Source of the DNA: an uncultured Bacteroidales bacterium
GTDB lineage: Bacteria; Bacteroidota; Bacteroidia; Bacteroidales; Paludibacteraceae
Direction: 5' to 3'
NCBI GenBank assembly: GCA_937901025.1
Contig: CALCGR010000151.1
Span: 1-64,000 of the forward strand
Length of the DNA: 64,000 nt
The translations under genes and the position numbers were made by a program. Positions 51,052 through 60,360 of this stretch are shown piece by piece. A model generated the notes under the pieces. That model was not told the origin of the DNA, did no database searches, and saw nothing but the letters and a program-made list of their open reading frames with translations. Numbering within the stretch: the first letter of the stretch is position 1; each line of letters opens with the position of its first letter.

Positions 51052-52650
51052 ATGAACAATTCTATGAAACACTCTCAACATTTTACATCGTGCATTATGA
51101 ATTGTGCACTTGTACTTGTCACTCTTGTTCTTGCTTCCTGTCAACCCTCTGACCCGACTCTCGTCACCACCCATTATGGTAAGGTGCAGGGTTTTATGGA
51201 GGATAATATCCGCATTTTCTTGGGTGTTCCTTATGCTCAAGCACCCGTCGGCGAACTGCGCTGGCGTGAGGCGTTGGCACCGCTACCCTATGATACGGTA
51301 CTGCAAGCTAACCATTTTGGTGATGACGCTATCGTTCCTTATGTTTATTGGGATATGCATTATCGTGGTAAACAACAATCCGAAGACTGCCTTTACCTTA
51401 ATATATGGGCACCTAACACGCGTAAGTCCAACCTGCCCGTTCTCGTGTATTTCAACGGTGGCGGTTTGATAACCGGCAGTGGTAGCGAAACACGCTATGA
51501 CGGTAAGTCGCTTGCTGAGCAAGGAATCATCATGATTACCGCTAATTATCGCGAGAACATCTTCGGGTTCTTTGCTCATCCCGAACTCACGGCTCGCTCG
51601 GCTGCGCACACCTCCGGTAACCAAGGGCTGACCGACCAAGCACAAGCGATTAAATGGGTATATGAAAACATCGCTAAATTCGGAGGCGATCCCAAACGCA
51701 TTACTATCTCCGGCGAATCGGCAGGCTCTTTCTCCGTATCTATGCAGATGTGCTCTCCCTTGTCCAAGAACCTGTTGGCAGGCGGTATCGGTTCCAGCGG
51801 ATCCGTGCTGATTCCGGATTACTACTACACGCTTGAGCAGGCCGAACAAATGGGCGTAAAGCGCGTACAAGAGGTCGGCAAGACCATTGACGAGTTACTG
51901 ACTATGGACGCTTACGAACTGGCAAAGTTGATGCCTCTTACGGATATGCCCAAACCGACCATTGACGGGTATTTCCTTACCGATAAACCGGAGAATATCT
52001 ATGCCAATAACGAGCAGGCGCAGATTCCTCTTATGGCAGGGTGGAACCGCAACGAAGATAATCCGCATTGGAAAATCAAAACCAAACCGACTTTAGACAA
52101 ACTGCGTCACTCCGTTTTCCCATGGTGGGACGACAAGATTTTTGCTATTTTTGACCTTTATGGCATTCACACCGATGCTGATGTCTTCACCCGCAAGTCG
52201 GTCGATATGTGCTCTGACCTCTTCACGGGAAACTGCACATGGCGTTGGTGCGACATCCACCGTCAGACGGGGCACACGGTATATCGTTACAAGTTCATGC
52301 CCGACCGCCCATTGGATGGTCAGCCGTACGACTCCCTCGCCGGTGCTTGCCACTCGGCAGATATTGAGTACTCGCTGGGTAACTTGCATCAGAACACGTT
52401 CTATAATTGGAAGGAACGCGACCATCAACTGTCTAAACTCTTCTCTTACTACACCGTTAATTTCATTCGCTGTGGTAACCCGAATGGCGAACAATACCAT
52501 GATACCATGGTGATTAACGGCAAGCAGGTAGAGGAGTGGATGCCTCTCACCGAAGAGGGCGAGACAATGATACTCGACTACGAGCCTTATCTCAATGCTG
52601 ACCAAGCTATCGAAGAACGCTATCATAAACTAAACAACTTATTTAAATAA
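51052..52650 (+). CDS. type B carboxylesterase lipoprotein
   Basis: The 532-residue protein belongs to the alpha/beta-hydrolase carboxylesterase family: FLGVPYAQAPVGELRW, EDCLYLNIWAP, oxyanion loop FNGGGLITGSG, nucleophile Ser in ISGESAGSFS and the late His in GACHSADIEY. In a hemicellulose locus it probably removes acetyl or feruloyl esters. It is a lipoprotein (Cys30 in LVLASCQPS). Its signal region FTSCIMNCALVL is encoded by an R3 block. The ATG at 51064 (MKHSQHF) is an alternative start. Confidence 0.85.
   Translation: MNNSMKHSQHFTSCIMNCALVLVTLVLASCQPSDPTLVTTHYGKVQGFMEDNIRIFLGVPYAQAPVGELRWREALAPLPYDTVLQANHFGDDAIVPYVYWDMHYRGKQQSEDCLYLNIWAPNTRKSNLPVLVYFNGGGLITGSGSETRYDGKSLAEQGIIMITANYRENIFGFFAHPELTARSAAHTSGNQGLTDQAQAIKWVYENIAKFGGDPKRITISGESAGSFSVSMQMCSPLSKNLLAGGIGSSGSVLIPDYYYTLEQAEQMGVKRVQEVGKTIDELLTMDAYELAKLMPLTDMPKPTIDGYFLTDKPENIYANNEQAQIPLMAGWNRNEDNPHWKIKTKPTLDKLRHSVFPWWDDKIFAIFDLYGIHTDADVFTRKSVDMCSDLFTGNCTWRWCDIHRQTGHTVYRYKFMPDRPLDGQPYDSLAGACHSADIEYSLGNLHQNTFYNWKERDHQLSKLFSYYTVNFIRCGNPNGEQYHDTMVINGKQVEEWMPLTEEGETMILDYEPYLNADQAIEERYHKLNNLFK
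51086..51113. repeat. family R3 block in a second signal peptide (esterase)
   Basis: CATCGTGCATTATGAATTGTG followed by CACTTGT encodes TSCIMNCAL in frame, parallel to the block in the preceding GH43 gene's signal peptide. Confidence 0.75.
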
Positions 52651-52658
52651 TAATGATT

Positions 52659-53786
52659 ATGAAAAAAATCCTTTTTATCGTACTTTCACTTTCACTTTCC
52701 ACACTAAGTGCCCAAGAAAAACCGCTCCTTTGCCCGACTCCCCCTATGGGTTGGTCGTCTTGGAACACGTTTGCTTGCGACATTAACGAAGACCTTATTA
52801 AAGCCGTTGCCGATGAGATGGTTGCTACCGGACTCAAAGATGCCGGTTATCTCTATGTCAACATAGACGACTGTTGGCACGGACAACGCGATGCCGACGG
52901 GTTCATTCAACCCGACCCAGAACGTTTTCCTTCGGGTATGAAAGCGTTAGCCGACTATGTGCACAGTAAAGGACTGAAGTTAGGTATCTACTCCGATGCC
53001 GGAACAGAGACCTGCGGCGGTCGCCCCGGCAGTTTAGGTCACGAATATCAGGACGCTCTCCAATACGCTCGTTGGGGTATTGATTACCTCAAATATGACT
53101 GGTGCAATACGGAGAATGTGAATCCCAAGGGTGCCTATACGCTGATGTCAAAAGCCCTTCGCGCTACAGGACGGGATATCGTCTTCTCGCTGTGCGAGTG
53201 GGGAGATAACAAAGCCTATGAGTGGGCAGAACCTATTGGTCACCTTTGGCGTACTACAGGGGATGTGGCCTGTCTGTTCGACGGCATAGTAGACCACGGC
53301 ACGTGGAAATCCTTAGGTGTGATGCCTATTGTGGATATCAACGAGAAACTGCGCCAATATGCAGGACCCAACCACTGGAACGATCCCGATATGTTGGAGG
53401 TCGGCAATGGTATGACCCCCGCAGAAGACCGTACCCATTTCTCCCTCTGGTGTATGATGGCTGCACCGCTGATCTTAGGTAACGACATTCGTTCTATGAG
53501 TGCCGAGACCCAGGCGCTCCTCACCAATAAAGCCCTTATCGCCATCGACCAGGACCCGTTGGGCGTACAAGGTTGGCGTGAGAAGACCGAGGACGGGGTA
53601 GAGTATTGGATTAAGCCGTTGCAAAATGATAAAGAGGCTCGCTGCATCGTCAATCGTGGCAACGAACCTAAGATTATTCAACTCGACCAAAAGATTAAAC
53701 CGATTCTTCCTGTCTGCAAGAAAGCACAAAAGAAATTTACCCTTGCCCCGCATGATGTAATCGTTTATGTAGAGGATAAACAATGA
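52659..53786 (+). CDS. GH27 alpha-galactosidase
   Basis: The 375-residue protein has a signal peptide ending LSTLSAQ and the GH27 blocks PPMGWSSWNTF, NIDDCWHG, LGIYSDAGTETC, nucleophile Asp in DYLKYDWCNTE and acid/base Asp in WNDPDMLEVGNGM. It removes alpha-1,6-galactose from galactomannan or galactoglucomannan in the periplasm. An upstream in-frame ATG at 52653 adds two residues. Its stop overlaps the GH2 start (ATGA). Confidence 0.9.
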   Translation: MKKILFIVLSLSLSTLSAQEKPLLCPTPPMGWSSWNTFACDINEDLIKAVADEMVATGLKDAGYLYVNIDDCWHGQRDADGFIQPDPERFPSGMKALADYVHSKGLKLGIYSDAGTETCGGRPGSLGHEYQDALQYARWGIDYLKYDWCNTENVNPKGAYTLMSKALRATGRDIVFSLCEWGDNKAYEWAEPIGHLWRTTGDVACLFDGIVDHGTWKSLGVMPIVDINEKLRQYAGPNHWNDPDMLEVGNGMTPAEDRTHFSLWCMMAAPLILGNDIRSMSAETQALLTNKALIAIDQDPLGVQGWREKTEDGVEYWIKPLQNDKEARCIVNRGNEPKIIQLDQKIKPILPVCKKAQKKFTLAPHDVIVYVEDKQ

Positions 53787-55729
53787 CCCTACTCATTGCT
53801 CTGACCACATTATTACTCAATGCCGATTGGCGTTTCCATTTGGGTAACGCTGCCGATCCACAAAAGGACTTCGGTTGCGGAACGGAGTATTTCAATTACC
53901 TTACCAAAGCGGCGAGTATTCATAACGAAGGACCCTATGTCCCTTCCTTTAATGACTCCGCTTGGCAGGTGGTACAGATTCCTCACGATTGGGCAACGAC
54001 CCTGCCTCACGCGCCCGAAGCCAGCCATAGCCACGGTTACCAAACCATCGGTTATGCCTATCCCGAACATAGTGTAGGGTGGTATCGCAAGATGATTACG
54101 CTAGACACGGTGGATTATACAATTCCTCATCGCCTTATGTTTGAGGGAATTTTCCGCGATGCGCGCGTGTGGGTCAATGGGTTCTATGTAGGACATAACG
54201 AGAGCGGTTACCTTGGTGCTTCTTATACGATTACCGACTATCTGCACCCGGGCGAAAACCTTATTTGTGTGCGCGTGGATGCAACCCTACAAGAGGGTTG
54301 GTTCTACGAAGGTGCAGGCATCTATCGCAATGTCTATCTAACGATAGGCGACAGACAACAGGCAAAAAAATCTCTCAACTCTCAACTCTCAACTCTCAAC
54401 TGCACACTTCACGGAGTGTGTCTCCACCAGGACCACGGCGGGGTAGGGATAGCCGTCCCGAAGGGACTGATGGAGTATCGACTCCGCAAACTCATGGCAT
54501 TAGGCGTCAACGCCATTCGCACCGCCCACCATCCTGCCGCCCCCGACTTGTTGGACTTCTGCGACAGTCTCGGTATCTATATCATTGAGGAGAACCGGTT
54601 GATGGGCGCCTCCGAACAGGATTATCTAGCCCTCCAACGGATGATAGAGCGCGATCAGCATCATCCGTCGATCATCCTCTGGAGCATCGGCAATGAGGAA
54701 TGGGCATTGGAGTGGAACGGGACAGGCGAACGTATTGCCCGGACGATGACAAACTGGTGTCACGCACTCGATAGGACACGGCTCGTCACCGTCGCCACCT
54801 CTTCCGGACCGGATATCGTGCGCGGAGTGGATATAGCGGGTTTCAATTACATGAGGCAAAACGACCTTGCCGGTTTCCATGCGACTTATCCCGATCGACT
54901 CGCTATCATGACTGAGGAAACGACCGGCTGCGGTACGCGAGGCGTAGCCACATATAATGATGCTATTGAGAAGGGCTGGCAAAATGTGCTCGATAACGAT
55001 TGGATACGAGGTATCTTTTATTGGACGGGGTTTGACTATAAGGGTGAACCTAATCCTGCCCAATGGCCTTCGGTTAGCAGTTTGTTTGGTGTACTCGATC
55101 TGTGCGGGTTTATGAAAGATGAAGCGTATTTCTTACAATCCGTTTGGACGGATAAACCGGTGTTACATATTCTTCCGCATTGGAACCTGACAGGACAAGA
55201 AGGGGATAGCGTCACCGTGTGGGTATATTCGAATATGGACGAGGTTGAACTGCGTGTCAACGGCAAACGACTTGAACGTCAGCCGATGCCCAAGGTAGGA
55301 CACCTCGAGTGGAAAACCATCTATCAACCCGGTTCTGTCGAAGCCATCGGTTATAAGAACGGACGCATCGCTAAACGAGAAAAAGTCTATACCGCCGGTC
55401 CGGCAACGCAAGTAAGTCTTGATACGGTCACCTATAGCGGTACCACAATTATGGATATCACTTTGCTTGATAAGAAAGGGCATTTCTGCCCAACCGCTTG
55501 CGACTCTGTTCAAGTGGAGTGGACACAACCCGTCCGCATCTTAGGCTACCATAACGGCAACCCTACTGCCCACCTCCAAATGCCGGACACTAAACACCAA
55601 ACACTAAACACTATAACAATCCCTGCCTTTAATGGCCATGCACAAATCATTTATGAAAATCTTCAATCTTCAATTAGCCCATCGGGTGATTATTCTAACA
55701 ATATTCTTAGCGCTCGTATCATGCGCTAA
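53783..55729 (+). CDS. GH2 beta-galactosidase/mannosidase-like enzyme lacking the Ig-like domain
   Basis: The 648-residue protein has a short signal (MTLLIALTTLLLNA), a sugar-binding domain (WRFHLGNAADP to EGAGIYRNVYLTI, residues about 14-190) and a GH2 barrel (GVCLHQDHGGVG onward) with acid/base Glu in WSIGNEEWAL and nucleophile Glu in AIMTEETTGCG. Between GIYRNVYLTI and LHGVCLHQD the family has an Ig-like domain of about 100 residues; here only a repeat-encoded linker (KKSLNSQLSTLN) is present. A further block encodes DTKHQTLNT near the end. The last 77 bases overlap the GH31 lipoprotein start, and the C-terminal ending (SSISPSGDYSNNILSARIMR) looks unnatural. It probably removes beta-galactose from xyloglucan or beta-mannose; activity is uncertain. 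Confidence 0.8.
   Translation: MTLLIALTTLLLNADWRFHLGNAADPQKDFGCGTEYFNYLTKAASIHNEGPYVPSFNDSAWQVVQIPHDWATTLPHAPEASHSHGYQTIGYAYPEHSVGWYRKMITLDTVDYTIPHRLMFEGIFRDARVWVNGFYVGHNESGYLGASYTITDYLHPGENLICVRVDATLQEGWFYEGAGIYRNVYLTIGDRQQAKKSLNSQLSTLNCTLHGVCLHQDHGGVGIAVPKGLMEYRLRKLMALGVNAIRTAHHPAAPDLLDFCDSLGIYIIEENRLMGASEQDYLALQRMIERDQHHPSIILWSIGNEEWALEWNGTGERIARTMTNWCHALDRTRLVTVATSSGPDIVRGVDIAGFNYMRQNDLAGFHATYPDRLAIMTEETTGCGTRGVATYNDAIEKGWQNVLDNDWIRGIFYWTGFDYKGEPNPAQWPSVSSLFGVLDLCGFMKDEAYFLQSVWTDKPVLHILPHWNLTGQEGDSVTVWVYSNMDEVELRVNGKRLERQPMPKVGHLEWKTIYQPGSVEAIGYKNGRIAKREKVYTAGPATQVSLDTVTYSGTTIMDITLLDKKGHFCPTACDSVQVEWTQPVRILGYHNGNPTAHLQMPDTKHQTLNTITIPAFNGHAQIIYENLQSSISPSGDYSNNILSARIMR
54371..54401. repeat. 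family R2 block at the GH2 domain junction
   Basis: TCTCTCAACTCTCAACTCTC followed by AACTCTCAACT encodes SLNSQLSTLN. It lies exactly where the Ig-like domain is missing and is almost identical to 46644-46674. Confidence 0.8.
55586..55612. repeat. low-complexity block in the GH2 C-terminal region (CACTAAACACCAAACAC)
   Basis: ACACTAAACACCAAACACTAAACAC is an AT/C-rich near-tandem array that encodes TKHQTLNT in frame. It resembles the intergenic block at 44554-44583. Confidence 0.5.
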
Positions 55730-58073
55730 GAACGAAGTCACAATTCGCGTTACTAACCCGACTGAGAATGGCCCTAGAATAGTTCGTTTACAAGCCGTGA
55801 ATGACAACACGATTCGTGTTACTTCTACCGCAGAAAATAAACTCCGCGACCGTAAGAGTCTTGTTGTAAAATGCACGATGCACGATGCACGATGCACAGT
55901 TCACAATATCGGTGACACCGTTACCTTGCAAACCGCCACTATGGCGGTGAGCGTTGACCGCACCACCGGTCAAGTATGGGTCACTCGTCACGATGGTAAA
56001 CTGCTACTCAAAGAGACAGTGGGTAGTCCTTATTTCACGCCTTATGAGTGTACACAAACGGACGTAAATAATAAAGATATCACTTATAACGGCTGGACGT
56101 ATGCCGTTACGTTTGATAACCTCTATAACGAAGAAGGTCTTTTTGGCCTTGGTCAACACCAATCGGACGAATGGAACTGGAAAGGACGCGATGAGGAACT
56201 CTATCAGTATAATACGAAGGTTTCGCTCCCGATCATCTTCTCAACCGAAGGTTATGGTCTGATGTTCGACACCTACAGCCTCAGTCGTTGGGGTAATCCC
56301 GAACCCTATAAGGCATTGGAAGACTTGTTTGTAGTGGATACTGTGGCTCGTCGTATAGACGCGAAGACGATTGTTTACGAAGGCACCATCACACCGCATA
56401 AGACCGGTGAATATCGATTCCTTCATTACTACTCCGGTTACCAACAACTCTTTATTGATGGGCAGCCTTTGAGCCCTACTATTTGGAGGACGGCTTGGAA
56501 TCCGAATGAGCGTAAATATCGTTATTACATGGAAGAGGGATGTAATTATCATATCCGTCTTACGTGGCAACCCGATGGCGATGTAGCTTATTGCTCTCTT
56601 ACCGCCCATGCGCCTGAGACACCTGAGACGCACCAACAACTACGGTTTTGGTCGGAGATGAACCCCAACCTCGACTACTATGTCTTTGCGGGCGAGAATA
56701 TGGATAGTCTTATTCACTCTTACCGTAAGCTCACAGGTAAAGCGACCCTCATGCCTGATTGGGTATTAGGCTACTGGCAGTCGCGTGAACGCTATAAGAC
56801 CCAAGACGAAATCGTTGATGCTCTGCGCGGCTTCCATTCACGTAATCTGCCCATTGATAATATCGTCATGGACTGGAACTATTGGGAGCCTTCGCAATGG
56901 GGCGCTTTCACATTTGAGGATTCTCGTTTCCCTAACCCGCAAGCCATGATTGATACCATTCATGCTTTGGGTGCTCATATAATGATCTCTTGCTGGCCTA
57001 AGTATTATCCGTTCACGGACCACTACCAAGAGATGTTTGCCAAAGGCTGGTTATATCCTCAATCGATTCGCGACTCGCTCATCGATTGGCTCGGGTTCCC
57101 GTATGCTTTCTATGATGCCTACAATCCGAAAGCCGGCAGACTCTTTTTTGAACAACTATGGGAGCACCTTGGCACGATGGGTATTGACGCGTGGTGGATG
57201 GACGCTTCCGAACCGAACATCAAAGACTGCACACCTATCGACTATCGCAAAGCCCTTTGCGGACCGACTTATCTCGGTTCATCGGACGAGTATTTTAATG
57301 CATATGCTTTGGTGAATGCGCAGTCTATATACGAAGGTTTGCAACGCAAAGGCGTACAGGATATTTTTCAACTCACTCGTAATGGTTTTCTTGGACAACA
57401 ACGCTATTCCACCGCTACTTGGTCGGGCGATATCGGTACGCGTTGGGAAGACATGAAAGCGCAGATTACCGCCGGACAGAACTTCTCCGTGTCTGGTCTT
57501 CCATGGTGGAGTCAAGATATTGGTGGTTTCTCGGTAGAGAATCGTTATGCTGCGGCGCAATACGCTTTTGATGCTACCGGTATAGAGAATGCAGACCTTC
57601 AAGAGTGGCGCGAACTCAATGTTCGTTGGCACCAATGGGGTGTGTTCACACCTATTTATCGTAGTCACGGACAGTTCCCCTATCGCGAGCCATGGAATAT
57701 CGCTCCAGAAGGACATCGCGCATACAAGGCAATAACTGCATGCCTCAACGAACGTTATAAACTGATGCCGTATCTAAAAGAGATGAATCGCCGTGTTAGC
57801 GAAGAGGATTACACTATCATGCGACCTCTCGCTATGGACTATCCTACAGACCCCAAAGCTGTGAACTGCGGTTGGCAGTATATGTTTGGACCCGATATTA
57901 TGGTTTGCCCGGTCTATAAGTATGGCGCTCGTGAGTGGAGCGTCTATTTTCCTGCCGGCACATGGTACGATTACTATACCGGAGAACTCGTTTCTAAGGG
58001 CAATGAGACACGTATTGTTCCTGCCCCCTATGACCATAGCCCGATCTTTTTAAGAAATAAACAACAACTATAA
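55653..58073 (+). CDS. GH31 alpha-xylosidase-like lipoprotein with PA14 insert
   Basis: The 806-residue lipoprotein (Cys24 in ALVSCAKNE) has an N-terminal beta domain, a PA14-like insert (YEGTITPHKTGEYRFLHYYSGYQQLFIDG, residues about 230-330), and a GH31 barrel: IDNIVMDWNYWEPSQWG, nucleophile Asp in AWWMDASEPN and acid/base Asp in TWSGDIGTRW. The PA14 insert is typical of alpha-xylosidases that act on xyloglucan oligosaccharides. Residues about 75-87 (CTMHDARCTVHNI) come from an inverted R3 block. ATGs at 55632 and 55638 are possible starts, but 55653 gives the best lipoprotein signal; it overlaps the GH2 gene by 77 bases. Confidence 0.9.
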   Translation: MKIFNLQLAHRVIILTIFLALVSCAKNEVTIRVTNPTENGPRIVRLQAVNDNTIRVTSTAENKLRDRKSLVVKCTMHDARCTVHNIGDTVTLQTATMAVSVDRTTGQVWVTRHDGKLLLKETVGSPYFTPYECTQTDVNNKDITYNGWTYAVTFDNLYNEEGLFGLGQHQSDEWNWKGRDEELYQYNTKVSLPIIFSTEGYGLMFDTYSLSRWGNPEPYKALEDLFVVDTVARRIDAKTIVYEGTITPHKTGEYRFLHYYSGYQQLFIDGQPLSPTIWRTAWNPNERKYRYYMEEGCNYHIRLTWQPDGDVAYCSLTAHAPETPETHQQLRFWSEMNPNLDYYVFAGENMDSLIHSYRKLTGKATLMPDWVLGYWQSRERYKTQDEIVDALRGFHSRNLPIDNIVMDWNYWEPSQWGAFTFEDSRFPNPQAMIDTIHALGAHIMISCWPKYYPFTDHYQEMFAKGWLYPQSIRDSLIDWLGFPYAFYDAYNPKAGRLFFEQLWEHLGTMGIDAWWMDASEPNIKDCTPIDYRKALCGPTYLGSSDEYFNAYALVNAQSIYEGLQRKGVQDIFQLTRNGFLGQQRYSTATWSGDIGTRWEDMKAQITAGQNFSVSGLPWWSQDIGGFSVENRYAAAQYAFDATGIENADLQEWRELNVRWHQWGVFTPIYRSHGQFPYREPWNIAPEGHRAYKAITACLNERYKLMPYLKEMNRRVSEEDYTIMRPLAMDYPTDPKAVNCGWQYMFGPDIMVCPVYKYGAREWSVYFPAGTWYDYYTGELVSKGNETRIVPAPYDHSPIFLRNKQQL
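55871..55907. repeat. family R3 block, inverted, in the GH31 gene
   Basis: ATGCACGATGCACGATGCAC followed by GATGCACAGTTCACAAT is the reverse orientation of the GTGCATC family. It encodes CTMHDARCTVHN in frame, whereas the forward orientation encodes ASCIVNCAL elsewhere. Confidence 0.75.
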
Positions 58074-58096
58074 TTAACAATTAAAAATCAACTATT

Positions 58097-59200
58097 ATGA
58101 AAAAGCTTTTTATTACTGCTTTAGCAGCACTGACACTAGTCGCTTGCGCCACCAAAGAAAACAATTTCAAGGTTCATCGTGGAACGAACCTCAGTCACTG
58201 GCTCTCTCAATCCGAAGTACGTGGAGAGGAACGTGCCAAACACATCCAAGAGGATGATATGGTTCGTCTCGAGTCCCTCGGGTTTGACTTTGTGCGTATC
58301 CCTATTGACGAAGTACAGATGTGGGACGAGGACGGCAATCAACTACCCGAAGCATGGGACTTACTCACCAACGGTATCGACCTTGCTATCAAGCACAACC
58401 TGCGTGTAGTTGTGGATCTGCACATCATTCGCTCACACTATTTCAATGCCGAAAACGAGGATGGTCAATCCGCCAATACCCTCTTTACTTCCGAGGCTTC
58501 GCAACAAAGGCTCATCGACATGTGGTATGAACTGAGCGAGGTGCTACGCCACTATAGTGTAGATTCTGTGGCATACGAGTTCATGAACGAACCTGTAGCT
58601 CCTGAGCACGAACAATGGAATCAACTGATTGCGAAGGTTCATAAAGCGTTGCGCGAAGTAGAGCCTCAACGGACACTCGTCATCGGTTCTAACTTATGGC
58701 AAGGAGTAGGGACTTTTCAATATTTGAAGGTTCCCGAGAACGATAAGAACATCATCCTCTCTTTCCATTTCTATGAGCCGATGGTACTGACCCATTATAA
58801 CACTTGGTGGAATCCCATCCGTTTCTATACCGGTGACGTCCATTACCCGGGACAACTCATCTCTGACGAGGATTGGAATGCTTGTCCGGACGAGGTCAAA
58901 CCAACCGTAGCCGATTATCATCAAGAGTGGAACGAGGAAGTGCTCTATCAACGAATGAAACAGGCTATTGATGTGGCTGATTCGTTGGGTTTGCAACTCT
59001 TCTGTGGTGAATGGGGTGTTTATGAGAATGTCGATCGTGATTGGGCGTATGCTTGGACGCGCGATATGATTAAAGTTTTTAACCGCTTTAATGTGGCTTG
59101 GTGCACTTGGTGTTACGATGCCGATTTCGGCTTCTATGACCAGTTCAAAGAGGACTATAAAGATCGTGAACTTATCAATATCTTAATGGAAAAAGAATAA
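58097..59200 (+). CDS. GH5 endo-glycanase lipoprotein, subfamily not assigned
   Basis: The 367-residue lipoprotein (Cys17 in LTLVACATK) is a single GH5 barrel: [38 protein letters not shown], acid/base Glu in [12 protein letters not shown] and nucleophile Glu in [12 protein letters not shown]. Members of this kind act on beta-glucans, glucomannan or related beta-1,4 chains. It differs clearly from the two other GH5 enzymes in the operon. Its stop shares a base with the GH130 start (TAATG). Confidence 0.85.
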   Translation: MKKLFITALAALTLVACATKENNFKVHRGTNLSHWLSQSEVRGEERAKHIQEDDMVRLESLGFDFVRIPIDEVQMWDEDGNQLPEAWDLLTNGIDLAIKHNLRVVVDLHIIRSHYFNAENEDGQSANTLFTSEASQQRLIDMWYELSEVLRHYSVDSVAYEFMNEPVAPEHEQWNQLIAKVHKALREVEPQRTLVIGSNLWQGVGTFQYLKVPENDKNIILSFHFYEPMVLTHYNTWWNPIRFYTGDVHYPGQLISDEDWNACPDEVKPTVADYHQEWNEEVLYQRMKQAIDVADSLGLQLFCGEWGVYENVDRDWAYAWTRDMIKVFNRFNVAWCTWCYDADFGFYDQFKEDYKDRELINILMEKE

Positions 59201-60360
59201 TGACTTTTATTGAACGCAAACAATGGCTTGAGCAGCAGCACGCTGCGCTTATTAATCGCCCAAACGAGGCACAGCCCTCATTCAGCGGTATTTATACGCG
59301 TTATAAATATCCTGTACTCACCGACGAACATGCGCCCCTGACGTGGCGCTTCGACTTCAACGAGCAGCGTAACCCTTTCCTCATGGAACGTATCGGCGTT
59401 CACGCGGCTTTTAATGCGGGCGCTATCTACCTCAATGGTAAATACTACGTCGTGGCTCGCGTCGAAGGTAACGACCGCAAGTCGTTCTTCGCAGTTGCTG
59501 AGTCCGATAATGGTATTGATGGCTTCCGCTTTTGGCCGGAACCTATTGTAATGCCAGAGTTCGGTGAACCCGCTACGAATATCTATGATATGCGTCTCAC
59601 CAAACACGAGGACGGATGGATATATGGTCTTTTCTGTGTGGAAAGACACGATGACTCGCAACCCAATGACCTCAGTGCCGCTACCGCCGCTTGCGGTATC
59701 GCTCGTACTCACGACCTCAAGACTTGGGAACGGCTGCCCGACCTCATTGCCTCAACCCAACAGCGCAACGTCGTCCTCCATCCTGAGTTTGTCAATGGTA
59801 AGTATGCCCTCTATACCCGTCCGCAGGACGGCTTCATCGATACCGGTAAAGGCGGAGGAATAGGGTGGGCATTAGTGGACGATATCACCCATGCTGAAAT
59901 AAAAGAGGAGACCATCATCGATCATCGTTATTACCATACGATAAAAGAAGTGAAGAACGGCGAAGGACCGCATCCTATCAAAACCCTGCAAGGGTGGCTT
60001 CACCTTGCCCACGGCGTACGCGGTTGCGCTTCAGGCTTACGCTATGTGCTATACCTCTATATGACCGCTCTTGATGAGCCTTGGAAACCCATCGCTCAAC
60101 CCGGAGGGTTCTTTATGGCCCCCGAAAAGGAAGAGTATATCGGCGATGTGATGAACGTGTTGTTCTCCAATGGTTGGATAGTAAACGAAAAAGGCGAAGT
60201 ATTCATCTACTACGCCTCCTCGGATACCCGGTTACATGTAGCCACCACTACGGTGAACCAACTTGTAGATTATTGTTTACACACACCTGCCGATGGCTTT
60301 ACTACCGGTGCCAGCGTAAAAGCGATACGTAATCTTATCGCTTCAAATACGGTGCAATAA
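59200..60360 (+). CDS. GH130 4-O-beta-D-mannosyl-D-glucose phosphorylase
   Basis: The 386-residue cytoplasmic protein matches GH130 subfamily 1: [32 protein letters not shown], catalytic Asp in [14 protein letters not shown], and [18 protein letters not shown]. It splits mannosyl-glucose with phosphate into mannose-1-phosphate and glucose, acting after the epimerase encoded at 45936-47051. It is the last gene of the enzyme operon and its 3' end overlaps gmk on the other strand by 26 bases. No terminator hairpin is visible. Confidence 0.9.
   Translation: MTFIERKQWLEQQHAALINRPNEAQPSFSGIYTRYKYPVLTDEHAPLTWRFDFNEQRNPFLMERIGVHAAFNAGAIYLNGKYYVVARVEGNDRKSFFAVAESDNGIDGFRFWPEPIVMPEFGEPATNIYDMRLTKHEDGWIYGLFCVERHDDSQPNDLSAATAACGIARTHDLKTWERLPDLIASTQQRNVVLHPEFVNGKYALYTRPQDGFIDTGKGGGIGWALVDDITHAEIKEETIIDHRYYHTIKEVKNGEGPHPIKTLQGWLHLAHGVRGCASGLRYVLYLYMTALDEPWKPIAQPGGFFMAPEKEEYIGDVMNVLFSNGWIVNEKGEVFIYYASSDTRLHVATTTVNQLVDYCLHTPADGFTTGASVKAIRNLIASNTVQ

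Noticed and set aside
53640..53665. Possible R3 block in GH27 (RCIVNRGNE)
   Set aside because: The residues fall at the normal NRG-type position of the GH27 C-terminal domain and the DNA shows no tandem units.
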